From: an uncultured Mycoplasmatota bacterium
GTDB lineage: Bacteria; Bacillota_I; Bacilli_A; RF39; UBA660
Reading direction: 5' to 3'
Length of the DNA stretch: 64,000 nucleotides
Assembly (NCBI GenBank): GCA_946403755.1
Contig: CAMJBC010000002.1
Coordinates: 1-64,000 of the forward strand
A model generated the notes under the pieces. That model was not told where the DNA came from. It did no database searches and was given only the letters and a program-made list of their open reading frames with translations. A program made the position numbers and the translations under genes. The number at the start of each line of letters is the position of its first letter. Position 1 is the stretch's first letter. Below, one piece after another: positions 35,944 through 44,085 of the stretch.

Positions 35944-36969
35944 ATTATTATAAAGACCACAGTCACCAACGATATTTGTAAAATCTTCTATTAATAATTC
36001 ATCCTTTTTATCATTAAATGCTATAGTTAATAAAACTTTTGTATCAATTGGAATATTATAATATCCATATTCCTTATAATAATAAACATTTTTACCATTT
36101 ACTACTCTTAATTCATATTTATCATTTAACTTATTATTTTCATCATATGGATAAAATGTAAATATATTTGGAGTAACAGGATTAAATAACATTGCTCCTT
36201 CATGATTTGGATTTGCAGTAAAATATAATTCAATATTTTCACTATTATCAGTTCTAACAGTAGTTCTATTTTGAGTATTTAAACCATATTCAACTTCTTT
36301 ATATTTGTTAGCATCCAATGTTAAATCTAAATAAGCATATGATTCTTCATTAGTATCAGGAGTAAAATGAATGAATAATTTATCATCTTTTATTTGCCCT
36401 ATAGTATATGTAGCATCATAACTAATTTTAATATTGTTTAATATGTAATCCAAATATTCATCTATAGACCCATTAGATACCCTATAATTAGCATCTATGT
36501 ATTCATCATCGCTAACATTTCCTATAAACATATGAAATTCTTCATCTGAATTTTTATTTTTTATTTTAAAGCAAATAGAATTTTCTAAACATTTATCTAC
36601 ATAACTAATAGAAACAGTATTTCCATTTTCACTGTAAAAACTATATGACTCAGTTGCTATAGATTCATAATTTTTAGTTTTACTTTGTAACATTTCTGCA
36701 GAAAAATGTATAAATTTTCCACTACAATCACCAGAAAAATCATTTCCAGCATTACATGATAAACCTTCATCACCTATTAATGGAAAAGTAATTTTGTATC
36801 TTGAATTCATATCCCTACTTTTTAAAGAATATGTTTTTTTAAATTCTCCACCATTGAATTGATTTTCATTATTACTATTATTTTTTTTACTACTATACAA
36901 TCCAACAGCAAAAAATATTATAGATATTATAAATAAAATGGATACAATTATAATTATTCCTTTTTTCAT
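35941..36969 (-). CDS. Membrane-anchored protein of unknown function
   Basis: A 342-residue protein with an N-terminal membrane helix (about 4-25) and an outside domain. Four Cys occur in two near pairs (LSCNAG, GDCSG; KCLENSICFK), plus one near the end, suggesting disulfides. No known family was recognised. It lies 8 bases after the DUF1846 gene with AGGTGATTAA before the ATG, so the two are co-transcribed. Confidence 0.7.
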   Translation of the reverse strand: MKKGIIIIVSILFIISIIFFAVGLYSSKKNNSNNENQFNGGEFKKTYSLKSRDMNSRYKITFPLIGDEGLSCNAGNDFSGDCSGKFIHFSAEMLQSKTKNYESIATESYSFYSENGNTVSISYVDKCLENSICFKIKNKNSDEEFHMFIGNVSDDEYIDANYRVSNGSIDEYLDYILNNIKISYDATYTIGQIKDDKLFIHFTPDTNEESYAYLDLTLDANKYKEVEYGLNTQNRTTVRTDNSENIELYFTANPNHEGAMLFNPVTPNIFTFYPYDENNKLNDKYELRVVNGKNVYYYKEYGYYNIPIDTKVLLTIAFNDKKDELLIEDFTNIVGDCGLYNN

Positions 36970-36977
36970 TTAATCAC

Positions 36978-38450
36978 CTAATCTAAATTAGCATCATCAC
37001 TTAACATATATTCTGGTTCACAAGATAAATTAATTTTTAAACTCTTAAGAGTTTTCTTATCACCATTATCAACAATGTACGTAGCATGTGCTTCACAACC
37101 ATTTAATTTTTTCAAATTAGCTAAAGCTTTTTCAATTATTGGATTAGTTGTAGAACAAATTGAAAGAGCAGTTAATATTTCTGGCAAAGTTAATCTATTT
37201 CCACTATGTAATTCTTCTTTTAGTTTTAACATTGGGTCTAATACATTAGGACTTAATAAATTAATTTTATCAGGTATTTTAGTTAGTTCTTTAATAGCAT
37301 TTAATATTAATGATCCAGCTGGTGTTAATAAGTCTGTTTGTTTACCTGTAAGAATCTTTCTTCCTACCTTCATTGATATTACAGGTACTCCTTCTTTATC
37401 ACGTTTTTCTAATGCTGGTTCAATAACATCAAGATAATTTTCATCTATATTAAGTTCATTCATTAATAACTTAATTCTTTTAAATGCATCTTCGTCGCCA
37501 GTACCAAGTTTATATTCATTAGTAGCTTGATAATAACGTCTAACTATTTCTTTTTTAGCAGCTTCTTGTACTACTTCATCATCAATAATACAAGAACCTA
37601 TTACATTTACTCCCATATCAGTTGGAGAAAAATAAATATCTTTACCTGTTACTTTATTTAATATTGCTTTTAATACAGGAAATACTTCTATATCTCTATT
37701 ATAGTTAACTGCTGTTATACCATATTTTTCTAAATGGAAAGGATCTATCATATTAACATCTTTTAAGTCAGCAGTAGCAGCTTCATAAGCTAAATTAACT
37801 GGATGTTTAAGTGGTAAACTCCATACTGGGAATGTTTCAAACTTAGCATATCCAGCATTAACTCCTCTTTTATGCTCATGATAAATCTGTGATAAACTTG
37901 TTGCTAGTTTACCACTACCTGGTCCTGGTGCATTTACAAGAATTAGTGGTTTAGTTGTTTCAATATATGGATTAGCTCCATAACCTTCATCACTAACAAT
38001 TGTATCTACATCAGTAGGATATCCTTTTGTAAAAGTATGTATATATGTTTTAATACCATTTCTATTTAATTTTTTAATAAATTTATCTACACTAGGCTGA
38101 TTCTTATATAAAGTTATAACAACACTATTAACACTAAATCCCATCTTTCTAGAATTATTAATTAATTTAATAATTTCAGTGTCATATGTTATACCATATT
38201 CAGCTCTAGTTTTATTCTTTTCAATGTCACCAGCATTAATACAATAAATGATTTCTAAATCATCTTTTAATTCTTGAAACATTTTGATTTTAACATCATT
38301 TTCAAACCCTGGTAAAACCCTCGCAGCATGCGAGTCATCAAATAACTTTCCCCCTATTTCTAAATATAATTTGTCAAATAATTTGAATCTTTCCCTAATT
38401 TTTTGACTTTGTACTTTTACGTACTTCTTATTATCAAATCCCTTCTTCAT
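36978..38450 (-). CDS. DUF1846 family protein
   Basis: A 490-residue protein matching DUF1846 along its length: GFDNKKYVKVQSQKIRERF at the start, the glycine-rich APGPGSGKLATSLSQIYHEH near 175-195 and FSPTDMGVNVIGSCIIDD. The glycine-rich segment suggests nucleotide binding. The family is common in Bacillota and structurally known, but its reaction is not assigned. The ATG is chosen over a GTG five codons upstream. A promoter with TTGTTA and TATAAT lies ahead. Confidence 0.92.
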   Translation of the reverse strand: MKKGFDNKKYVKVQSQKIRERFKLFDKLYLEIGGKLFDDSHAARVLPGFENDVKIKMFQELKDDLEIIYCINAGDIEKNKTRAEYGITYDTEIIKLINNSRKMGFSVNSVVITLYKNQPSVDKFIKKLNRNGIKTYIHTFTKGYPTDVDTIVSDEGYGANPYIETTKPLILVNAPGPGSGKLATSLSQIYHEHKRGVNAGYAKFETFPVWSLPLKHPVNLAYEAATADLKDVNMIDPFHLEKYGITAVNYNRDIEVFPVLKAILNKVTGKDIYFSPTDMGVNVIGSCIIDDEVVQEAAKKEIVRRYYQATNEYKLGTGDEDAFKRIKLLMNELNIDENYLDVIEPALEKRDKEGVPVISMKVGRKILTGKQTDLLTPAGSLILNAIKELTKIPDKINLLSPNVLDPMLKLKEELHSGNRLTLPEILTALSICSTTNPIIEKALANLKKLNGCEAHATYIVDNGDKKTLKSLKINLSCEPEYMLSDDANLD

Positions 38451-38476
38451 AAAATATTTCCTCACCTATTATAATT

Positions 38477-38506
38477 ATTATATAAAAAATATTTTATATC
38501 TAACAA
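38477..38506 (-). promoter_or_regulatory. Promoter of the DUF1846 gene
   Basis: TTGTTA, 18 bases, TATAAT on the minus strand, ending 26 bases before the ATG. Confidence 0.6.
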
Positions 38507-38523
38507 GCAAACAATAATAAAAA

Positions 38524-38554
38524 ATAAAAAAGTTTTACATATTAATGTAAAACT
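38524..38554 (-). terminator. Terminator of the Sel1-repeat gene
   Basis: AGTTTTACAT and ATGTAAAACT form a ten-base stem with loop ATTA, followed by TTTTTT on the minus strand. Confidence 0.88.
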
Positions 38555-38561
38555 TAAAATA

Positions 38562-39707
38562 TTAATAATATTTTGCTAAATTAAATTTAGCAAACTTGCT
38601 TCTTTCACTTATTGGGCATTCATCAGCTTTTTTATAATACATATAGGCTGTATCTAAATCCTTTTTAACTATTCTATAGTATTCTCCTACTTTATTTAAA
38701 GCCCAACTATTTCCCATATCAGCACTAATTTTATAATATTTAATAGCTTCTTCTATATCATTATCTTCTTCATATAATTTACCTAGATTATTAAATGCAA
38801 ATGTATCTCCAAGTTCACTAGATAAATTAAAATAATATTTTGCTTTTTCTAAATCAACTTTATTTTCTTGATTTATTCCTCTTTTATAACATAAACCTAA
38901 TGTATTATATCCAGCAGCACTACCTAATTCTATAGATTTATTTAAATATTTCCACATAGTATCAAAATTTTTATCTACTTTTTTATTAAGAATTAGATTA
39001 GCTACCATCCAACATCCTTTAGGATGATTTTTATTTGCTGCTTTTAAATAATATTCATATGATTTTTCATAGTTAGGTTTACCATTTATTAAACCATCAT
39101 ATTCCATACTGCCAAGTTCAGCACAAGCATACATATTATTTTTATTTGCAAGTTCAATTAAATCACTAATATGACTATGTCCCATATATAATTTAATTTT
39201 CATATATTCTTCTAACTCATCTTTATTAATTTTAATGTTAATATCTTGTTTATATATAGGTTGTTTATTTTCAAGTATTGCATAATATAATAGTTCAATA
39301 AATGTATGATAATTATCTTCTTTAATAAATCTATCTTTTTCAATATGAGGATCATTTGAAACAATTGTTAATAATTCGTTAATAGCTTCTTCTAATTTAG
39401 AACTTTTATTTAAATCATCATCATATATTTTATTTTCTAATATACTTACTACAGATCTAATATTATCTTCTAATTCATTTTTTTCATATTTCTTTTTAAA
39501 TAATTCTCTATATTCTAAACCTATAGCTCTAATACCAATACAATAATTATTAATTGTTGTAGTTCCAACATTATTAACACCAAAAATACTGCAAAAGATT
39601 TCTGTTTGCATTGCATTTTTATTATTAGAAACTTTCTTAATTACATTAATAACATTTCCTAATGATAAATAATTTCCATCATTCATTTTGAGGTAATTTT
39701 TTTTCAT
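38562..39707 (-). CDS. Sel1-repeat protein with unknown N-terminal domain
   Basis: A 381-residue soluble protein. The N-terminal 180 residues form an unrecognised helical domain (FGVNNVGTTTINNYCIGIRAIG). From about 190 to 370 there are at least five Sel1-type repeats, for example YEKSYEYYLKAANKNHPKGCWMVA, SAAGYNTLGLCYKRG and DTFAFNNLGKLYEE. Such repeats form protein-binding solenoids. It overlaps the upstream 154-residue gene by 29 bases, so the two probably act together. Confidence 0.82.
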   Translation of the reverse strand: MKKNYLKMNDGNYLSLGNVINVIKKVSNNKNAMQTEIFCSIFGVNNVGTTTINNYCIGIRAIGLEYRELFKKKYEKNELEDNIRSVVSILENKIYDDDLNKSSKLEEAINELLTIVSNDPHIEKDRFIKEDNYHTFIELLYYAILENKQPIYKQDINIKINKDELEEYMKIKLYMGHSHISDLIELANKNNMYACAELGSMEYDGLINGKPNYEKSYEYYLKAANKNHPKGCWMVANLILNKKVDKNFDTMWKYLNKSIELGSAAGYNTLGLCYKRGINQENKVDLEKAKYYFNLSSELGDTFAFNNLGKLYEEDNDIEEAIKYYKISADMGNSWALNKVGEYYRIVKKDLDTAYMYYKKADECPISERSKFAKFNLAKYY

Positions 39708-40143
39708 ATTTTATCCCACTATCTTTTTTATAAACTCTTTCTATCATTGGTGCATAATCACCATATGCATAATCTTCATAATCTATATATTCTAGTATTC
39801 TATTCATTTCATCTAAATACTCAAATTTAATTTGACTAGATTCAATTACATATTCTTCTACTTCATCTGGTTTTTTAAATGAAACATAATCCATATATGA
39901 TCCATAACAAGGAGATGGCACTAATTCATCAGGTATATCATATTCACATATAAAATATCCTTCACATAAATTTAAATAATGAATATCACTAAAATATCTA
40001 AAAAAATGTAAATATCTTTTCCCTGGTTCATAATGAAAACCATTTAAATTTCTATTACCATAATTAGAACCTAAACTTGAGAATTCCCCTGTTTCTAATA
40101 TAGTCTTTCCCTCATTTTCTTTGCATACTCTATATAATTTCAT
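39679..40143 (-). CDS. Protein of unknown function coupled to a Sel1 gene
   Basis: A 154-residue soluble acidic protein. Its opening MKLYRVCKENEGKTILETGE, a GxRYLHFF segment near residues 42-49 and ICEYDIP strand give a faint resemblance to small ADP-ribosyltransferase-like folds such as RES, but the catalytic set cannot be shown. It is first in a two-gene transcript from a good promoter, and its 3' end overlaps the Sel1 gene. Possible effector/partner pair; this is inference. Confidence 0.65.
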   Translation of the reverse strand: MKLYRVCKENEGKTILETGEFSSLGSNYGNRNLNGFHYEPGKRYLHFFRYFSDIHYLNLCEGYFICEYDIPDELVPSPCYGSYMDYVSFKKPDEVEEYVIESSQIKFEYLDEMNRILEYIDYEDYAYGDYAPMIERVYKKDSGIKYEKKLPQNE

Positions 40144-40163
40144 ACTTATCCCCTATATAGAAT

Positions 40164-40191
40164 ATTATATTTATTTTTAATATTTTATCAA
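40164..40191 (-). promoter_or_regulatory. Promoter of the two-gene Sel1 unit
   Basis: TTGATA, 16 bases, TATAAT on the minus strand, 20 bases before the ATG, which has AGGGG as ribosome binding site. Confidence 0.65.
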
Positions 40192-40274
40192 CTAAAATGT
40201 GGATTTGTTGTGGAGTATGAAATATAGACATTTTAAAACAATTAAAGAATAATTATTACTAGGAGGAGATAAAA

Positions 40275-41528
40275 ATGAAAAAGTTTTTCAAAAATTACAA
40301 ATCAACTTTAATATTATTAGGAGCTATTATAGTTGGTACTATTGTGGGATTAATATTTGGTGAAAAAACTAAAATATTAAGTCCATTTGGAGATTTATTC
40401 TTAAATCTATTATTAGTTATCATTATACCTTTGATATTCCTAACTATTTCAACATCAATAGGTAGAATGGAACAACCTAAAAGAATTGGTAAAATTCTTG
40501 CTGTAATAATTGGTGTATTTTTAGTAACATCAGTTATTAGCTGTTTTGTAGGTATAGGAACTACTAAAATGTTTAACTTAGTTAAACTAAGTGATACAGA
40601 AGCAATTAAAGAAGTACTTGCAGAAGAAGTAGTAGCTGAAGAAACAAGTGTTAATTTTTTAGAAAGAACTGTGGAAGCTATTAGTGTTAATGATTTTTCT
40701 AAAATATTAACAAGAGACAATATGATAGCATGTATTGTATTTGCTATATTAATAGGTATTAGTATTAACCTAACTAAAGGTAAATCAGATAAATTCTTAG
40801 AAGTATTAGAATCAGCTAATCATGTTGTACAAGGATTTATTAAAGTAATTATGTATTATGCTCCAATAGGACTTGGATGTTATTTTGCAACATTAGTTGG
40901 TACTTTTGGAGGAGAAATAGCACTAGGTTATGGTAAAATATTTATTATTTATACAGTAGTTGCAGTATTATTCTACTTTATATTCTATTCATTATATGCA
41001 TACATTGCTGCTGGTAAGAGAGGATTTAAAGCATATTGGAGTAATATACTACCTGCTACTCTTACATCAATAGCAACATGTTCATCAGCTGCATCTATTC
41101 CAGTTAACACTGATTGTGCTAAAAAGATTGGAGTACCAGAAGAAATAGCTGATACAACTATTCCACTAGGAACTAGTTTCCATAAAGATGGTTCAATTAT
41201 AGGTAGTGTATTTAAAATAATGTTCTTAGTTAACTTATTTAATGCAGATGTTAGTACATTTAAAGTACTTGGTATTGCACTTTTAGCTACATTACTTGTA
41301 ACAGCTGTACCAATTGGAGGAGGAACTATTTCAGAAGCATTAATTATTTCAATGTTAGGATTCCCAGCATCATGTATTGGAATGTTAACAATAATTGCTA
41401 CTATTATAGATCCACCTGCTACTATGTTAAATGTTGTTGGTGATAGTGCTTCATCAATGTTAGTAGCTAGAATAGTTGATGGTAAAAATTGGTTAAAAGA
41501 AAAAACTAAATTAAAAAGAAGTAAATAA
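40275..41528 (+). CDS. Dicarboxylate/amino acid:cation symporter (DAACS)
   Basis: A 417-residue transporter of the GltP/GltPh type with about eight membrane helices and two re-entrant loops. The first re-entrant loop holds ATCSSAASIP (serine-rich motif), and the helix after it reads PLGTSFHKDGSIIG in place of the common NMDGT form. The second loop contains PIGGGTISEALIIS, and helix 8 contains DPPATMLNVVGDS. Substrate is probably an acidic amino acid or dicarboxylate. AGGAGGAG precedes the ATG. It is monocistronic and ends at a terminator shared with the convergent ABC-F gene. Confidence 0.93.
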   Translation: MKKFFKNYKSTLILLGAIIVGTIVGLIFGEKTKILSPFGDLFLNLLLVIIIPLIFLTISTSIGRMEQPKRIGKILAVIIGVFLVTSVISCFVGIGTTKMFNLVKLSDTEAIKEVLAEEVVAEETSVNFLERTVEAISVNDFSKILTRDNMIACIVFAILIGISINLTKGKSDKFLEVLESANHVVQGFIKVIMYYAPIGLGCYFATLVGTFGGEIALGYGKIFIIYTVVAVLFYFIFYSLYAYIAAGKRGFKAYWSNILPATLTSIATCSSAASIPVNTDCAKKIGVPEEIADTTIPLGTSFHKDGSIIGSVFKIMFLVNLFNADVSTFKVLGIALLATLLVTAVPIGGGTISEALIISMLGFPASCIGMLTIIATIIDPPATMLNVVGDSASSMLVARIVDGKNWLKEKTKLKRSK

Positions 41529-41542
41529 TTACTTCTTTTTTT
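41513..41542 (+). terminator. Bidirectional terminator between symporter and ABC-F gene
   Basis: AAAAAGAAGTAA and TTACTTCTTTTT form a 12-base stem with loop ATAA that contains the symporter stop codon. T-runs on both strands let it also terminate the convergent minus-strand gene. Confidence 0.85.
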
Positions 41543-43916
41543 ATAGACTCATTAATATTCTATAATAGTCACTTTTAAATTCATCTTTTTCAATTCCAAG
41601 TTTTTCATAGAAAGTATCTATGTATTCTTTACCGTAATTTCTTTCAATAGACATTTCACATATAACTAAATCAAAATAAATATCACTTAATCCAGCATTA
41701 CCTACATCAATTAATCCACTAAAATGCCCATCTAATGCAAATATATTAGGTAAAGACATATCTCCATGAGTAAATCCTATTATTTGTTTAGGTTTATTAC
41801 CTTTTAAATATTTAAGAATCATATCTTTATTATGAAATCTATTTAATACTTTTTCATCAATATCTTCATTTTTAATAGAACTAAATCTACTTTCAATTTC
41901 CTTTATTTTAGTATCAATAGTTTCATCTATTATACAATCTGAATAATCTATATTATATAAAGCATTAAATGCTTCAACTATAATATCTATTCCTTCTAAA
42001 GGATGTTCTTCAAAGTAATCATCACATAACATAATTCCCCTAACTTCTTTAGTAAGAATATATGATTTACCATTATACTTTTCATAGAATATTTTTTCAG
42101 GAACACTTATTTTTCCCTGTAAATAATCTAATGCTATAGATTCTTTGCTTAAATGATTAGCTTCTTTTAAATAGAATACTTTACTCTTTTTTCTAATTTT
42201 ATATACTTTAGAATTACACCCAATAGTTATTTCTTCTATTTTATTAGCGTCCTTAATAAATTCTTTTAATCTATTACTACCATTAATAACTATTTTATGT
42301 TCTTTTTCTTCTTTTACAGGTTCTTTAACACTAATAGACTTAATATCATCATAGTTGCCATCATAAGTAACTAATTTTTTATTTTCAATTCTAACTATTT
42401 TAGTAGCAATTTTATTAATAAAGTATCTATCGTGTGAAATAAATAATATAGTCCCATCATAATCAAGTAAAGATTCTTCTAATATTTCTTTAGTATCTAT
42501 ATCAATATGATTAGTTGGTTCATCAAGTATTAGAAAATTAGATTTTTTAAGAATTAATTCTAATAACTTAATTCTTACCTTTTCTCCACCACTAATACTT
42601 TTTAATTTTTTATTAATTGATTCACTTGAAAAATAAAATCTATTTAATTTACTTCTTAATTCACTTTCACTACCTATAAAGAATGATCTAACATAATCAT
42701 AAACTGTCAACTCTTCATCATCAAATCTAATTTCTTGTGGTAAATAACCAATTTGAATATTAACACCTAATTTAATATTATCGTGTGTATTATTTATTAT
42801 ATTTTTAATTAAAGTGGTCTTTCCAGTACCATTCTTACCCATCAAACAAACTCTTTCTTGATAATAAATTTCCATATTAGATTTGACAAGTAACTCTTTA
42901 CTGTCAACACTTAAATTTAAATTCTCAATAGTTAATACATGATTAGCACTTCTACTAGAAACAGATAAATTTATTTTTAAATCTGACTTAGTTTTTGGTT
43001 TTTCTAACATATCCATTCTTTCTAATCTTTTTTCTAAAGCGTGTGCTCTTTTAAAGAATATTGGATTATCTGCTTTTTCACCCCAAGCTTTATATCTAGC
43101 TATTGCTTCTTTGATTGCTTTTATTTCTTTTTGTTGATTATTATAGTTTTTAAACTCTAATAATAATCTTTTTTCAGATTCTTTCATATAATATGAATAA
43201 TTCCCATAATAAATATCTTCTTTACCATGTTCTATACATATTATTTTATTAACAACTCTATCCAAAAAGTATCTATCATGGCTCACTATTAAAACACTAC
43301 CATTATAGCTTCTTAAATAATCTTCAAACCATTCTAAAGTATCTACATCTAAATGATTAGTTGGTTCATCTAAAAGTAATATATCTGGATTAGAAAGAAT
43401 TAAAGATGCTAAATTAACAATAGTTTTTTCTCCACCACTAAGATTATTATAATTAGTTTGTAACATTTCATTTGATAATTTAAATCCATATTTAATTTTT
43501 TCTATTTTTTCATTTAAATTATATCCACCAAGTATTCTAAATTCTTCTTGTAATCTATCTAACTCTTTAATATCTTTTTCACTTGAAGACATATTTTCTA
43601 CAAATGATTTTATTTTATTATCAAGTTCTATTAAATGAGATACTCCTCTTAAATATACTTCACTTGCAGTAACTCCATCCTTTTCAAGAGGAGGTATTTG
43701 AGTTAAATAACCTATAGTAGATCCTTTTCTTATATTAATTGTTCCACTATCAGGTAATTCTTCTCCCATAATTAAACGAAGTGTTGTTGTTTTACCACAC
43801 CCATTACTTCCTATTAAAGCTATTTTTTCATTTGTTTTTATATCAAAAGATAAATCTTTTAAAACACTATTAAAACCATAGTTTTTATTTATTTTATTTA
43901 AACTTATTTCTATCAT
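41541..43916 (-). CDS. ABC-F ATPase fused to APH(3')-type phosphotransferase
   Basis: One 791-residue chain with two complete modules. ABC-F part (1-530): Walker A GSNGCGKTT (36-44) and GKNGTGKTT (360-368), signatures LSGGEKT and ISGGEKV, two LDEPTNH motifs and a linker (245-310) with RYKAWGEKADNP. No membrane segments, as expected for ribosome-acting ABC-F. APH part (about 548-791): VYKIRKKSKVFYLK with the ATP Lys, IGFTHGDMSLPNIF with Asp719 and Asn724, LIDVGNAGLSD with Asp737. It follows APH(3')-III to the C-terminus. The linker between modules (530-548) is short and charged. An attenuator leader precedes the gene. A drug-resistance role is likely but unproven. Confidence 0.92.
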   Translation of the reverse strand: MIEISLNKINKNYGFNSVLKDLSFDIKTNEKIALIGSNGCGKTTTLRLIMGEELPDSGTINIRKGSTIGYLTQIPPLEKDGVTASEVYLRGVSHLIELDNKIKSFVENMSSSEKDIKELDRLQEEFRILGGYNLNEKIEKIKYGFKLSNEMLQTNYNNLSGGEKTIVNLASLILSNPDILLLDEPTNHLDVDTLEWFEDYLRSYNGSVLIVSHDRYFLDRVVNKIICIEHGKEDIYYGNYSYYMKESEKRLLLEFKNYNNQQKEIKAIKEAIARYKAWGEKADNPIFFKRAHALEKRLERMDMLEKPKTKSDLKINLSVSSRSANHVLTIENLNLSVDSKELLVKSNMEIYYQERVCLMGKNGTGKTTLIKNIINNTHDNIKLGVNIQIGYLPQEIRFDDEELTVYDYVRSFFIGSESELRSKLNRFYFSSESINKKLKSISGGEKVRIKLLELILKKSNFLILDEPTNHIDIDTKEILEESLLDYDGTILFISHDRYFINKIATKIVRIENKKLVTYDGNYDDIKSISVKEPVKEEKEHKIVINGSNRLKEFIKDANKIEEITIGCNSKVYKIRKKSKVFYLKEANHLSKESIALDYLQGKISVPEKIFYEKYNGKSYILTKEVRGIMLCDDYFEEHPLEGIDIIVEAFNALYNIDYSDCIIDETIDTKIKEIESRFSSIKNEDIDEKVLNRFHNKDMILKYLKGNKPKQIIGFTHGDMSLPNIFALDGHFSGLIDVGNAGLSDIYFDLVICEMSIERNYGKEYIDTFYEKLGIEKDEFKSDYYRILMSL

Positions 43917-43945
43917 AATAATTCTCCTTTAAATTTTTAACATGC

Positions 43946-43995
43946 AAAAAAATTCACACTTGTTATATCTTTTTAAAGGATCTAAGCAAGTGTGA
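43946..43995 (-). terminator. Attenuator terminator ahead of the ABC-F/APH gene
   Basis: RNA arms TCACACTTG (43995-43987) and CAAGTGTGA (43962-43954) pair over nine bases and are followed by seven U. The 5' arm lies inside the last codons of the leader peptide. The same 5' arm can instead pair through ACTTG with CAAGT at 44004-44000, and bases 43999-43992 (AATATCAC) can pair with GTGATATT at the leader ribosome binding site. These pairings exclude one another. Confidence 0.8.
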
Positions 43996-44038
43996 TATTA
44001 CTTGTATAAATAATTACTGTTTGTTTATATATACACAT
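43982..44038 (-). CDS. 18-residue leader peptide of the ABC-F/APH gene
   Basis: A short reading frame encoding MCIYKQTVIIYTSNITLA, preceded by AAAGGTGAT as ribosome binding site. It begins about 12 bases after the predicted transcription start and its last codons form the 5' arm of the attenuator. This is the layout seen for leader peptides of antibiotic-induced genes such as vmlR and erm. Translation is not proven. Confidence 0.7.
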   Translation of the reverse strand: MCIYKQTVIIYTSNITLA

Positions 44039-44062
44039 AATATCACCTTTCAGTGATATTAT
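44037..44062 (-). promoter_or_regulatory. Ten-base palindrome over the promoter and leader start
   Basis: ATAATATCAC (44037-44046) and GTGATATTAT (44053-44062) are perfect inverted repeats around six bases. They span the -10, the transcription start and the leader ATG. It could be a repressor operator in addition to supplying one strand of the RNA pairing described for the attenuator. Confidence 0.5.
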
Positions 44063-44085
44063 AGCACTTTTTTCTTTTATTTCAA
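44058..44085 (-). promoter_or_regulatory. Promoter of the ABC-F/APH gene
   Basis: TTGAAA, 16 bases, TATAAT with the TG of an extended -10 (TGCTATAAT). The -35 lies in the last codons of the KsgA-like gene. Transcription should start near 44051. Confidence 0.78.
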
